Source: Methanobrevibacter arboriphilus
GTDB lineage: Archaea > Methanobacteriota > Methanobacteria > Methanobacteriales > Methanobacteriaceae
Direction: 5' to 3'
Length of the DNA: 64,000 nt
Assembly (NCBI RefSeq): GCF_019669925.1
Contig: NZ_AP019779.1
Span: forward strand, 186,001 to 250,000
A program made the translations under genes and the position numbers. Below, one piece after another: positions 56,511 through 64,000 of this stretch (position 1 is its first letter; each line of letters starts with the position of its first letter). The notes under the pieces are model-generated. The model was not told the DNA's origin. It ran no database searches and was given only the letters and a program-made list of their open reading frames with translations.

Positions 56511-59204
56511 TTAAATTAAATATATTTGATCAAAACCAACAAATTGTTCATTTCTTTTCCATCCTAATGCAACATTAGGAATATTTATCTGTTTTTCATT
56601 TGCTATATATCCATCTATCGATGAATTTAATCCAACCAATAATAAAACATCTTTAGCTCTTGAAAAAGCTACAAAATACAACCTTGTTAAATCATCAAAA
56701 GCCCTATCTTTTGGATTTCTATCACCAATCCCTAATGGACTAAATGGTCTGATCTTATCTTCTAAATTTGAAGATTTATCCCCCATTTTAGGAAATCTTA
56801 AAGATGATGTTTTGATCTGATTTTTTTTAAATCTAGATCCTACATCAACTATAATTAATGGAAACTCTAGACCTTTAGATTGATGAATAGACATTATATT
56901 AACTCTATTATCAGGTAATGTTTCTAATAATTTTTCATCGATGGAAATTCCTCCAGAGGCAAGTGGTATAAAAATATTCCAAATAGCCTCAACAACAGAC
57001 TTTTCTTCTTCAATATGCTTATCATCAAAGAATATTTGAGCAGAATACTCATTAAAAAAGCCAGTTTGAGTTATTGTTTTTGTTATAGCTTCTAAATATA
57101 CTAATCCCTCAACATCATCCTGAAACTCTTCAATCCATGTGATAATTTTATAGGCAAGTTCAATTAAACTTGCACTTTCAGGCCAAATATTAGGATTATG
57201 AGCATAAGGAGTTCTTGTTCTCCAACAATTAACAAAATCTTCAAGAGATATTGGTTGAACAGGTTCTGGATTAGTTTTGATGTATTCATTAGCTATTCTT
57301 CTCCATTTATTCATATTTCTTTTAGCAAGGCCAGGAATCTTTTTAATAGAGTTTTGAAATTTTGCATCAGGATCAATGCATTCAAGCATTAATCCACAAA
57401 ATATAGCTACCTCTTCTATTGTTTGGAGATCTTGACCACGAGGATTGAAAACTTCAATAGGATTTTTAAAATTTAACAAATTTTTTCTTAGATAATATGG
57501 AAACAATTGATTTCCATAAGAAATTTCTTTTGGAGAGTAAGTTAAAATAGCTATATCTGAAGGAGAACCACCAAATTCAGATAGTTTTAAACTTATAAAA
57601 TCTCCTTCTGATAGATTATTTGAAGTTTTATCATAACTGCTAGTTAGGTAATTATTTGAAGATAATATCTTTTTTACTTTTTTTTTAACAGTTTTACCAT
57701 TAACTAAATCTCTTATTAAAATAGATAAATCCTTAGCTAATATTTCAGGATTTTGTCTGAATAATCCAAGAACGGGCATAGATTGATTTTCATTAGAATT
57801 TTTATTTTTAAAATATAATTCAGTACTATTTTTATCTTTTTCATCATTATTACTATTTACATTATCATTTACATTATTATTACCATTTAGATTATCATTT
57901 ACATTATCATTTACATTATTATTACCATTTAGATTATCATTTACATTATCATTTACATTATTATTACCATTTAGATTATCATTTACATTATTATTTACAA
58001 TATTATTACCATTTACAATATTATTTGTATTATTTATATTGTTTTTATCAATAATGTTATTAATCCTTGAAAATTCAATCTTAGGTTTTTCTTTAACACG
58101 AGCAGGTTGAAAATCACCATCTAATTCAACAAAATAATTACATAAATTGACAATATCCTCAGTTGATCTATAATTAGCTGATAAATTAATCTCTTCAACA
58201 TCAATACCTAAGTTTTCATAAGCTCTTTCAATGAAATTTGTGAATAAATCAACTGTTGCTCCTCTGAATCTATATAAAGATTGATCATCGTCCCCAACAA
58301 CAGTAATGTTTCCACCATTAGATATAGCTGATTTAGCTAATTTAAAATATATTTTTTCTTGCAACAAGTTAGTATCTTGATATTCATCTACAAGAATCAC
58401 ATGAATACTTTTAAGAAAATTATCTAACTTTCCAGAAACAAGCCTTTTTAAAAATTTTGATTCTAACATGGAAAAATCAAGAATGTTTCTACTTTTCAAT
58501 TCAGAAAGATAATCTAAAATAGCATTTAGAGCTATTTTAGCTCCAGGAGAAGTTTCATTATTAAGAAGCTCTTTAAAATCAACTTGATCATAATAAAGCC
58601 TGTTTTTAATATCAAGTAAAATATTACTCATGATAGAAGGATTTTTAACCTCTTCAACACCATTTAATTTACCTAAATACTCTTTTAAATCTTTATTTAA
58701 ATATCTATCCTTTTCAAATAAACCTGAGGATATCATTGCAGAATTAGCTACAAAGTCTTCTATAACAACCGGCAAATTTGTTCCAGGATCTCTATGTATT
58801 CTAAGTATCTCTTCTGCTATACTATCAATTGTACCTGTGATAATTTGATTAAAATCAATAATATCTAATCTTTTAAGCTTTTTCTCATCAGTTATTCTTT
58901 TATAAAGATATTTTTTGATTTCATCTCCCCAACCAAGTATTCTAGAATTTAGCTCATTAGCGGCTTTTCTTGTAAATGTAGTAGCTATTATCTCATTTGG
59001 GTTTATATCATCCACAAAAATAAATTTTAATATTTTTAAAACCATAACTGTTGTTTTTCCAGAACCAGGCCCTGCAACAATAAAAAGAGATTGATCAATT
59101 TTGGAGCTAATGGCTTTATTTTGATCTTTATTAGTTGAAATATCTCTTTTTAGTTTATTTACAACAATATTTTCAAATTGAGAGTAAGTTATCATGGAAA
59201 TCAA
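56511..59204 (-). CDS. UvrD/AddA-like SF1 helicase with Asn-rich insert
   Basis: The 897-aa protein has the SF1A helicase motifs in order: VAGPGSGKTT (43-52), ATTFTRKAANEL, LVDEYQDTN near 273, VVGDDDQSLYRFRGA near 303, SIHQSKGLEFPLIIVD in the second half, and TRLYFVAFSRAKDVLLLVG near the end. It should unwind DNA 3' to 5'. About residues 381-468 are an Asn-rich insert partly made of a 14-residue repeat, set between motif IV and the second half. The RecB-like nuclease gene downstream suggests an AddAB-like pair. The gene is intact. Confidence 0.9.
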   Translation of the reverse strand: MISMITYSQFENIVVNKLKRDISTNKDQNKAISSKIDQSLFIVAGPGSGKTTVMVLKILKFIFVDDINPNEIIATTFTRKAANELNSRILGWGDEIKKYLYKRITDEKKLKRLDIIDFNQIITGTIDSIAEEILRIHRDPGTNLPVVIEDFVANSAMISSGLFEKDRYLNKDLKEYLGKLNGVEEVKNPSIMSNILLDIKNRLYYDQVDFKELLNNETSPGAKIALNAILDYLSELKSRNILDFSMLESKFLKRLVSGKLDNFLKSIHVILVDEYQDTNLLQEKIYFKLAKSAISNGGNITVVGDDDQSLYRFRGATVDLFTNFIERAYENLGIDVEEINLSANYRSTEDIVNLCNYFVELDGDFQPARVKEKPKIEFSRINNIIDKNNINNTNNIVNGNNIVNNNVNDNLNGNNNVNDNVNDNLNGNNNVNDNVNDNLNGNNNVNDNVNSNNDEKDKNSTELYFKNKNSNENQSMPVLGLFRQNPEILAKDLSILIRDLVNGKTVKKKVKKILSSNNYLTSSYDKTSNNLSEGDFISLKLSEFGGSPSDIAILTYSPKEISYGNQLFPYYLRKNLLNFKNPIEVFNPRGQDLQTIEEVAIFCGLMLECIDPDAKFQNSIKKIPGLAKRNMNKWRRIANEYIKTNPEPVQPISLEDFVNCWRTRTPYAHNPNIWPESASLIELAYKIITWIEEFQDDVEGLVYLEAITKTITQTGFFNEYSAQIFFDDKHIEEEKSVVEAIWNIFIPLASGGISIDEKLLETLPDNRVNIMSIHQSKGLEFPLIIVDVGSRFKKNQIKTSSLRFPKMGDKSSNLEDKIRPFSPLGIGDRNPKDRAFDDLTRLYFVAFSRAKDVLLLVGLNSSIDGYIANEKQINIPNVALGWKRNEQFVGFDQIYLI
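57849..57974 (-). repeat. 42-bp minisatellite inside the UvrD-like gene
   Basis: Two exact 42-bp units (57891-57932, 57933-57974) and a partial third to the left encode the peptide DNLNGNNNVNDNVN on the minus strand. Each unit is itself made of 12-bp subrepeats attatcatttac. Copy number is likely to vary between strains without shifting the frame. Confidence 0.9.
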
Positions 59205-59553
59205 TTGATCAATTTATTAATGATATTAATATTAGTTTTATCATTCTTATTTAATAATTTATCATTCTTATTTAATAATAATATTATAATAATATTAATT
59301 AAATCTTATTAATTCTATCCAATAGCTTGAGATAATTATTATTTAATTAAAAAATTTTTAATTAAGAATTTAATTAATAAATTATAAAATTGCAAAATAA
59401 TGCAAAAATAAATTATAAAAAATAAATTATAAAAAAATATATTATAAAATTAATTATTATAAAAATATATATAAAATTAATATCCTAATTTAATATAAAA
59501 ATAAAGAAAATATTAAATAAATATATATTTACCTATACATTTACCTATACATT
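59205..59553. other. Intergenic, low-complexity A/T
   Basis: Contains repeats of tttaataatttatcattcttat near 59240-59280 and of aataaattataaaaaa near 59395-59450. It includes the upstream region of the helicase gene. Confidence 0.55.
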
Positions 59554-60801
59554 TCACCATGGTGTTTCACTATAAATAGCTATACGATGATAAGTATTTT
59601 GATTCCAGTTGACAACTCCACCAAAACGATTATTTTCACCACTAACATCTACAGGTATCCATTTTTTCCCAACAAGAACCTGAAGCCAAATATGTCCTAA
59701 CCATCCACTTTTTCTAAAATCACATCTACTGTGAATATATCTTGTAGGCAAACCAATTGATCTAGAAAGTGATGCATAAGCATGAGACATATCAACACAA
59801 TTTCCTTTTTTCAATTTGATAGTTTTTTTACCACCATACTTAGTATTATAATAATAAGAATATTTTATATTGTTTACAGTCCAATTAAAAATAGCTTCTG
59901 CCTTTTTATACTTAGATTTAATACCTTTTGTAATTTTTTTTGCAATACTATTAATATAAGAACTTTTACTCGGAGTCCATGAAGTAGATATTAAATATTT
60001 AGATAAACTAGTCTTTCTATACTTATTATACAACTTTAAAGTTTTTCCATTGTTATTAATAGCATCTAACTTATCAACATTAATATAGACAGTTTTAGGA
60101 AGATTATTTCTTTTAGTTTTTGATAAAATTTTACTAAACATAAAAATAAGAGTTTCATATTTAATCTTTTTCTTGGATAATAGTTTATAATAGCTTGGAA
60201 CTTTATTATGATTATCAACGTAATTTACAATGTACTTAGCTATTTTATAATAAGAACTTGTCTCATATTTCCATTTGATAGTATCTCCTTTAATTTTTTT
60301 ATTACTTTTTATCCCATATTTAATTTTAATGTCAGAATTATCATTCTTATACTTATAAATAACAGTTTTAGACATTAAATATAAAAAATTCTTTGAAGAG
60401 AGATTTTTATCATTTACCATTACATTTTTAGGGATGATCTTATAAGTATCTATATAATTATAAAGAGTTTTAGAGCTTTTAACTACATTATCTTGAGAAA
60501 CTGAATTATTAACAATTGTATTATTAGTGATATTTGTTTCATTTACATCTTCGTTTCCACTCATAATCTCTCCATTAACACTTTCAACAATATTAAATAG
60601 TGTAAATATCAACAAAAAGATTATAACTATTTTCAAAATTGTTTTAAAAATATTTTTATGAATGTTTTCAAAAATACGATTATGAATACTTTTATAAATA
60701 TTTCTATGAACAGTCCTGTTGATATTATGAGTATTTTTATTGAAGTTTATAAAACATATAATATAATCATAAAAAATGTTTTTTGTTTCATTAATCCTCA
60801 T
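59554..60801 (-). CDS. Membrane-anchored transglutaminase-like protein with pseudomurein-binding-type repeats
   Basis: The 415-aa protein has a hydrophobic segment at about 53-73, so most of it should lie outside the cell. Residues about 100-250 hold two repeats resembling pseudomurein-binding repeats (YNYIDTYKIIPKNVMVN..FLYLMSKTV; VNYVDNHNKVPSYYKLL..LIFMFSKIL). The C-terminus is a transglutaminase/protease domain with a full triad: Cys335 (KGNCVDMSHAY), His370 (LGHIWLQV) and Asp385 (WIPVDVSG). Such proteins are thought to act on the peptide part of pseudomurein in Methanobacteriales. A TATA box (minus strand, about 60810-60822) lies just before the gene. The N-terminal 50 residues, before the membrane helix, are unusual and may be partly untranslated. 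Confidence 0.82.
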   Translation of the reverse strand: MRINETKNIFYDYIICFINFNKNTHNINRTVHRNIYKSIHNRIFENIHKNIFKTILKIVIIFLLIFTLFNIVESVNGEIMSGNEDVNETNITNNTIVNNSVSQDNVVKSSKTLYNYIDTYKIIPKNVMVNDKNLSSKNFLYLMSKTVIYKYKNDNSDIKIKYGIKSNKKIKGDTIKWKYETSSYYKIAKYIVNYVDNHNKVPSYYKLLSKKKIKYETLIFMFSKILSKTKRNNLPKTVYINVDKLDAINNNGKTLKLYNKYRKTSLSKYLISTSWTPSKSSYINSIAKKITKGIKSKYKKAEAIFNWTVNNIKYSYYYNTKYGGKKTIKLKKGNCVDMSHAYASLSRSIGLPTRYIHSRCDFRKSGWLGHIWLQVLVGKKWIPVDVSGENNRFGGVVNWNQNTYHRIAIYSETPW

Positions 60802-61079
60802 CTAATCACATTTATATATATTCAGTTTCTCATTATATATTATATTTTTCATGATATTATTCATATTTAATGATGTTTTTATATAAAGAGCATTTTAAAT
60901 TATTATTAATAATAATTCTATTATTACGTATATCTCTATTAGTATTAATATTTAATAGAGAGTATTCTTTATTTAATAAAAATATGTTAAAAACTAATAT
61001 AAATAATTATCTAATCTTAAGAGTTATAGTAGCTAATATTAATAAAAATAGAAAATACCTAATAATTTTAAATAAATTA

Positions 61080-61215
61080 ACAGAAGAAAAGACCCTCAAT
61101 TGATTAAATAAAAATACAAAATAATATGGTCGAGACTGCTAATAATATGGATTAAGGAAGATAATCAATTGAGGGGTGGTATGACATTGTGTTTAAATTT
61201 GTTTTGACATTACCA
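61080..61215 (-). ncRNA. Candidate small structured RNA
   Basis: The arms CCCTCAATTGATTA (61093-61106) and TAATCAATTGAGGG (61162-61175) pair over 14 bp and enclose 55 nt with a G/C-richer core (ggtcgagactgct) unlike the surrounding DNA. On the minus strand a TATA box (ATTTATATA, 61245 to 61237) would start transcription near 61215, and the stem is followed by TCTTTTCTT at about 61092-61084, like a terminator. No convincing frame lies within. Orientation is inferred from these signals; a role as 5' leader of the transglutaminase gene is also possible. Confidence 0.4.
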
Positions 61216-61243
61216 TTATTATGTTGTCATTACTAGTATATAA

Positions 61244-61265
61244 ATATTTAGGTATACCTAAATAT
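61244..61265. promoter_or_regulatory. 22-bp perfect palindrome, DtxR/MntR-like operator
   Basis: The core TTTAGGTATACCTAAA is extended to 11-bp arms on both sides. It resembles operators of the DtxR/MntR/SirR metal regulators (TTAGG-N4-CCTAA). It abuts the minus-strand TATA box at 61237-61245, so binding should block the promoter of the candidate small RNA; a plus-strand promoter is also possible. Confidence 0.55.
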
Positions 61266-61576
61266 ATTATTAATTTTTTAATTTTATATAATAATATTTT
61301 CATGAAATTCTAAATATAATATTTTCATGCTATTCTAAATATTTTATAAAATTATAAAAACTTTTTAAAATATTAAAAGAATCTAAAATTATTAAAAGAA
61401 ATATTCTTATTAAAAGTAATATTTATTAATATAGTCTAATAAAAATTAAAAAAGAACTTTAAAATTCAATAATATATAAATGAACAGATGAAAAAATAAT
61501 ATAATTAAAAAAATGAAACTTAAATAAAAAAAGAAAATCATAACTAATAAATAAATTAGTAATAACTAAAAACAAA

Positions 61577-64000
61577 ATGATTCCTATGGATAAATTAGCT
61601 ATAGATAAATTTAAAAATGATATTAGATTCCGTCATAAAATAGCTCATATTGAAAAAATACCTGGTAAAAAGGCTATTTATATGAATTTGGATGAAGTAA
61701 ATCCAAAAATAGCTAAATATCTTGAAAAAAATAATATCAAATTATATAAACATCAAGCAACTGCTTTTAAAAAGATTAAAAATAAAAAAAATATAATCAT
61801 TACAACACCAACAGCTTCAGGAAAAACACTAGCATTTAATTTACCAATACTTGAAACAATGTTAAAAGATAAAAAAGCAACTGCAATGTATATTTATCCA
61901 GCTAAAGCACTATCCAATGACCAACTGAATATTTTAAAGGAACTCGAAAAGGAATTAGAAATAGAAATAAAACCAGCGACTTATGATGGAGATACACCAA
62001 AAAATAAAAAATATGGGATTAGGCAGAACTCACGGATAATCTTAACAAACCCATATCAAATACACCACATATTATCATGGCATCATCAATGGAAAGGATT
62101 TTATAGCAACTTAAAATATATTGTAATTGATGAAGCACATTATTACAAAGGAATATTTGGATCAAATGTTGCATACTTAATAAGAAGACTAAGAAGAATA
62201 GCTAAATTCTATGGATCATCTCCACAATTTATACTATCATCTGCAACCCTTGCAAACCCATTAGAGTTAGCAAATAAATTGGTAGGAGAAAATTTTTACC
62301 TTATAGATAAAGATACATCTCCAAGTGGTGAAAAAGACTTTATACTTTACAATCCATTTTATAAAAATTTAAAAAAAAATAAAGGAAATAATAATTCACA
62401 ATTAAATTCACAAAATAGAACTGAAAGCATTGGAAACATTAAAGACCTTGAAGATAAATTCATTGAAGATACAATAGCTAATAACAATGAAAATAATTGG
62501 ACAAAAATAACAGATGGTCTATCAATACATCAAGAAACAGAAATGATATTTTTATATCTTCTTTTAAAAGATATTCAAACACTTTGTTTTACAGTGTCTC
62601 GTAAAATTGCAGAACTCATAGCTATGTGGGCAAAAAAAGACATGAAAAATTATAAAAAGCCACTTGCAGAAAAAATAACAGCCTATAGAGCAGGATATTT
62701 AGCTAATGAGCGAAGAGAAATCGAAAATGGTCTAAAAAGTAGAAAATACCTCGGAGTTACATGTACAAATGCTCTTGAACTCGGAATTAACATAGGCTCT
62801 CTTGATGCAGTTATAATATCAGGATATCCTGGAACAATGATTTCAACATGGCAACAAGCTGGAAGAGCTGGAAGAGGAAATCAAAAATCAATAATAATAC
62901 TACTTGCTTTTGAAAATCAATTAGATCAATATTTCATGAAAAATCCAGAATTTTTCTTTGATAAACCTCATGAAAATGCAATAATAGACTTAAATAATAA
63001 AATGATTATTAAATCTCATCTTTTATGTGCAGCTAATGAGATACCAATTACTGCTGCTGAGGTAAATGAAATATTCAAATGTGATGAAACACTATTAGAT
63101 AAAGCAATTGAAAGCTATGATTTAATAAAAAATAAAAGAGAACAATATATTTATCCTCATGATGATGAAGCATCATTTAAACATTCCTTAGATCAGCTAT
63201 CAAATGATTCATTTAAAGTAATGTCTAATGGAAAACTACTTGAAAATATGGAAATAGGACAAGTCTACAGAGAAGCTCATGAAGGGGCTGTTTTAATAAA
63301 TAAAGGAGAAACATACATTGTTGATAGTGTGAACTTAAAATCAAAGTATGTTAATGTTTATAAACAAGCTGTTGAATATCATACAATTGTTTTAAAAGAC
63401 GTCGATATTAAGATCAAGTCAAAAATAAAAAAAGAAAAAATTGGAAATTTCACAGTGTATTTTGGTGAATTAGAAGTATCTGAAGATTACCACAAATACA
63501 AAAAAATGCACTTTTCAAAATCTCTTGGAACTTTTACACTTGACCTTCCACCACTAAGATTTAAAACTAAAGGAATATGGTTTACTATATCTAATAAAAT
63601 AAAGGAACATCTTGAAGATAAGTTTGATGAAGATAATGTATTTGCTGGAGGTTTACATGGGGTAGAGCATGGATTAATTGGATTATTCCCCCTACATGTA
63701 ATGTGTGATAGATTTGATATTGGAGGTTTATCAACAAATTATCATGAAGATACCCAAGAAGCAACCATTTTTATATATGATGCCTATGAAGGAGGAATTG
63801 GGATTTGTGAAAAAGCTATAGAAGTTTTTAATCAATTGGTTCAATCAACAAAAGATTTAATTGATAATTGCCAATGTGATTCGGGGTGTCCTTCATGTAT
63901 ATATTCTCCAAAATGTGGAAATGAAAATAAACCACTTCATAAAGATGCTACAAGAAATATACTTAATTTTATTCAAAATGAGATTGATACAGCTGAACAA
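61577..64000 (+). CDS. DEAH-box helicase with DUF1998-like C-terminus (Hrq1-like), partial
   Basis: The frame opens at ATG 61577 (or ATG 61586) and stays open to the edge of the window, 808 codons. It has TPTASGKT near 76-83, VIDEAHYYKG near 183, SATLANP near 221, and QQAGRAGRG near 425. The C-terminal part has YDAYEGGIGICEKA and the cysteine cluster CQCDSGCPSCIYSPKCG (about 766-782), which mark the DUF1998 zinc-binding region of Hrq1-type helicases. These unwind DNA 3' to 5' and serve repair. A Druantia-type defence helicase shares DUF1998, but no partner genes are visible. Only the last residues are missing. Confidence 0.85.
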   Translation, partial: MIPMDKLAIDKFKNDIRFRHKIAHIEKIPGKKAIYMNLDEVNPKIAKYLEKNNIKLYKHQATAFKKIKNKKNIIITTPTASGKTLAFNLPILETMLKDKKATAMYIYPAKALSNDQLNILKELEKELEIEIKPATYDGDTPKNKKYGIRQNSRIILTNPYQIHHILSWHHQWKGFYSNLKYIVIDEAHYYKGIFGSNVAYLIRRLRRIAKFYGSSPQFILSSATLANPLELANKLVGENFYLIDKDTSPSGEKDFILYNPFYKNLKKNKGNNNSQLNSQNRTESIGNIKDLEDKFIEDTIANNNENNWTKITDGLSIHQETEMIFLYLLLKDIQTLCFTVSRKIAELIAMWAKKDMKNYKKPLAEKITAYRAGYLANERREIENGLKSRKYLGVTCTNALELGINIGSLDAVIISGYPGTMISTWQQAGRAGRGNQKSIIILLAFENQLDQYFMKNPEFFFDKPHENAIIDLNNKMIIKSHLLCAANEIPITAAEVNEIFKCDETLLDKAIESYDLIKNKREQYIYPHDDEASFKHSLDQLSNDSFKVMSNGKLLENMEIGQVYREAHEGAVLINKGETYIVDSVNLKSKYVNVYKQAVEYHTIVLKDVDIKIKSKIKKEKIGNFTVYFGELEVSEDYHKYKKMHFSKSLGTFTLDLPPLRFKTKGIWFTISNKIKEHLEDKFDEDNVFAGGLHGVEHGLIGLFPLHVMCDRFDIGGLSTNYHEDTQEATIFIYDAYEGGIGICEKAIEVFNQLVQSTKDLIDNCQCDSGCPSCIYSPKCGNENKPLHKDATRNILNFIQNEIDTAEQ

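Larger units (their letters stand above)
60802..61576. other. Divergent spacer with candidate small RNA and DtxR-like palindrome
   Basis: It contains the transglutaminase promoter at its left end, the candidate structured RNA at 61080-61215, a palindrome at 61244-61265, and about 300 bp of plain A/T before the helicase gene. A 77-codon open frame at 60870-61103 has no ribosome-binding site and I do not accept it as a gene. Confidence 0.5.

Noticed and set aside
57849-57974. CRISPR array
   Set aside because: Units are directly tandem without unique spacers and stay in frame in a helicase gene; it is a minisatellite.
60870-61103. 77-codon plus-strand ORF with hydrophobic start
   Set aside because: No ribosome-binding site, composition like noncoding A/T DNA, and its end lies inside the stem of the candidate small RNA.
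61577-64000. Druantia-type defence helicase
   Set aside because: The DUF1998-like end is shared, but no other defence genes are visible and Hrq1-like helicases are widespread in archaea.

Overview
The window is very AT-rich archaeal DNA. It most resembles a Methanobacteriales methanogen, probably Methanobrevibacter-like. The evidence is HdrB/HdrC paralogues, an F420-hydrogenase beta-type protein, archaeal 4-phosphopantoate--beta-alanine ligase, a transglutaminase with pseudomurein-binding-type repeats, FdhD, the bacterial-type UvrABC that this order carries, TTTATATA-type promoters, and long spacers of almost pure A/T. No rRNA, tRNA, CRISPR array or insertion sequence is visible.

Positions 1-21.6 kb form a sulfur-acquisition island. 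It holds a DUF39 homocysteine-biosynthesis protein with an Fe-S tail, a free-standing HdrB/HdrC pair, a ThiF/MoeB E1-like enzyme with a ThiS/MoaD-like carrier, an SsuABC-type ABC transporter, an Fe-S GMC oxidoreductase, ThiI, a three-gene nitrogenase-like operon (H, D, K), and a second SsuABC-type transporter with two permeases. The D and K subunits keep all six P-cluster cysteines. D also keeps the Cys and His that hold the active-site cofactor in NifD, while nifE, nifN, nifB and nifI are absent here. With the sulfur genes around it, this points to a nitrogenase-like reductase of an organosulfur compound (methylthio-alkane-reductase-like) rather than to N2 fixation or F430 synthesis.

A 16-bp palindrome, consensus TATAAC-AATT-GTTATA, recurs in front of most of these transcription units. 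In most cases it sits about 5-40 bp downstream of a TATA box. It also occurs before a DUF169 gene 30 kb away and upstream of a small gene preceding fdhD. I read it as the operator of an undescribed sulfur regulon; no regulator for it is identifiable in the window.

Positions 21.7-31 kb hold a Cys-rich secreted protein, a membrane protein, a frameshifted SMR exporter, fdhD, a PflX-type radical SAM protein, a UPF0200 kinase, phosphopantothenate synthetase, an M42 aminopeptidase, and an FrhB-type protein whose domains are circularly permuted. Positions 31.9-38.6 kb encode one giant DUF4011 / SF1 helicase / Vsr-like nuclease / DUF3320 protein. A 1.25-kb AT-rich gap at 39.2-40.4 kb carries a match to the Methanothermobacter Cdc6-binding box and a long palindrome.

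Positions 41.5-64 kb carry a DUF368 lipid-carrier transporter and a DNA-repair set (UvrA, UvrB, UvrC, ExoIII, a RecB-like nuclease, a UvrD-like helicase, and a DEAH/DUF1998 helicase running off the end). They also carry the DUF169 protein, an orphan Csa3-like regulator, the wall-associated transglutaminase, and a candidate small RNA under a DtxR-like palindrome. Asn-rich low-complexity inserts interrupt several otherwise conserved proteins.
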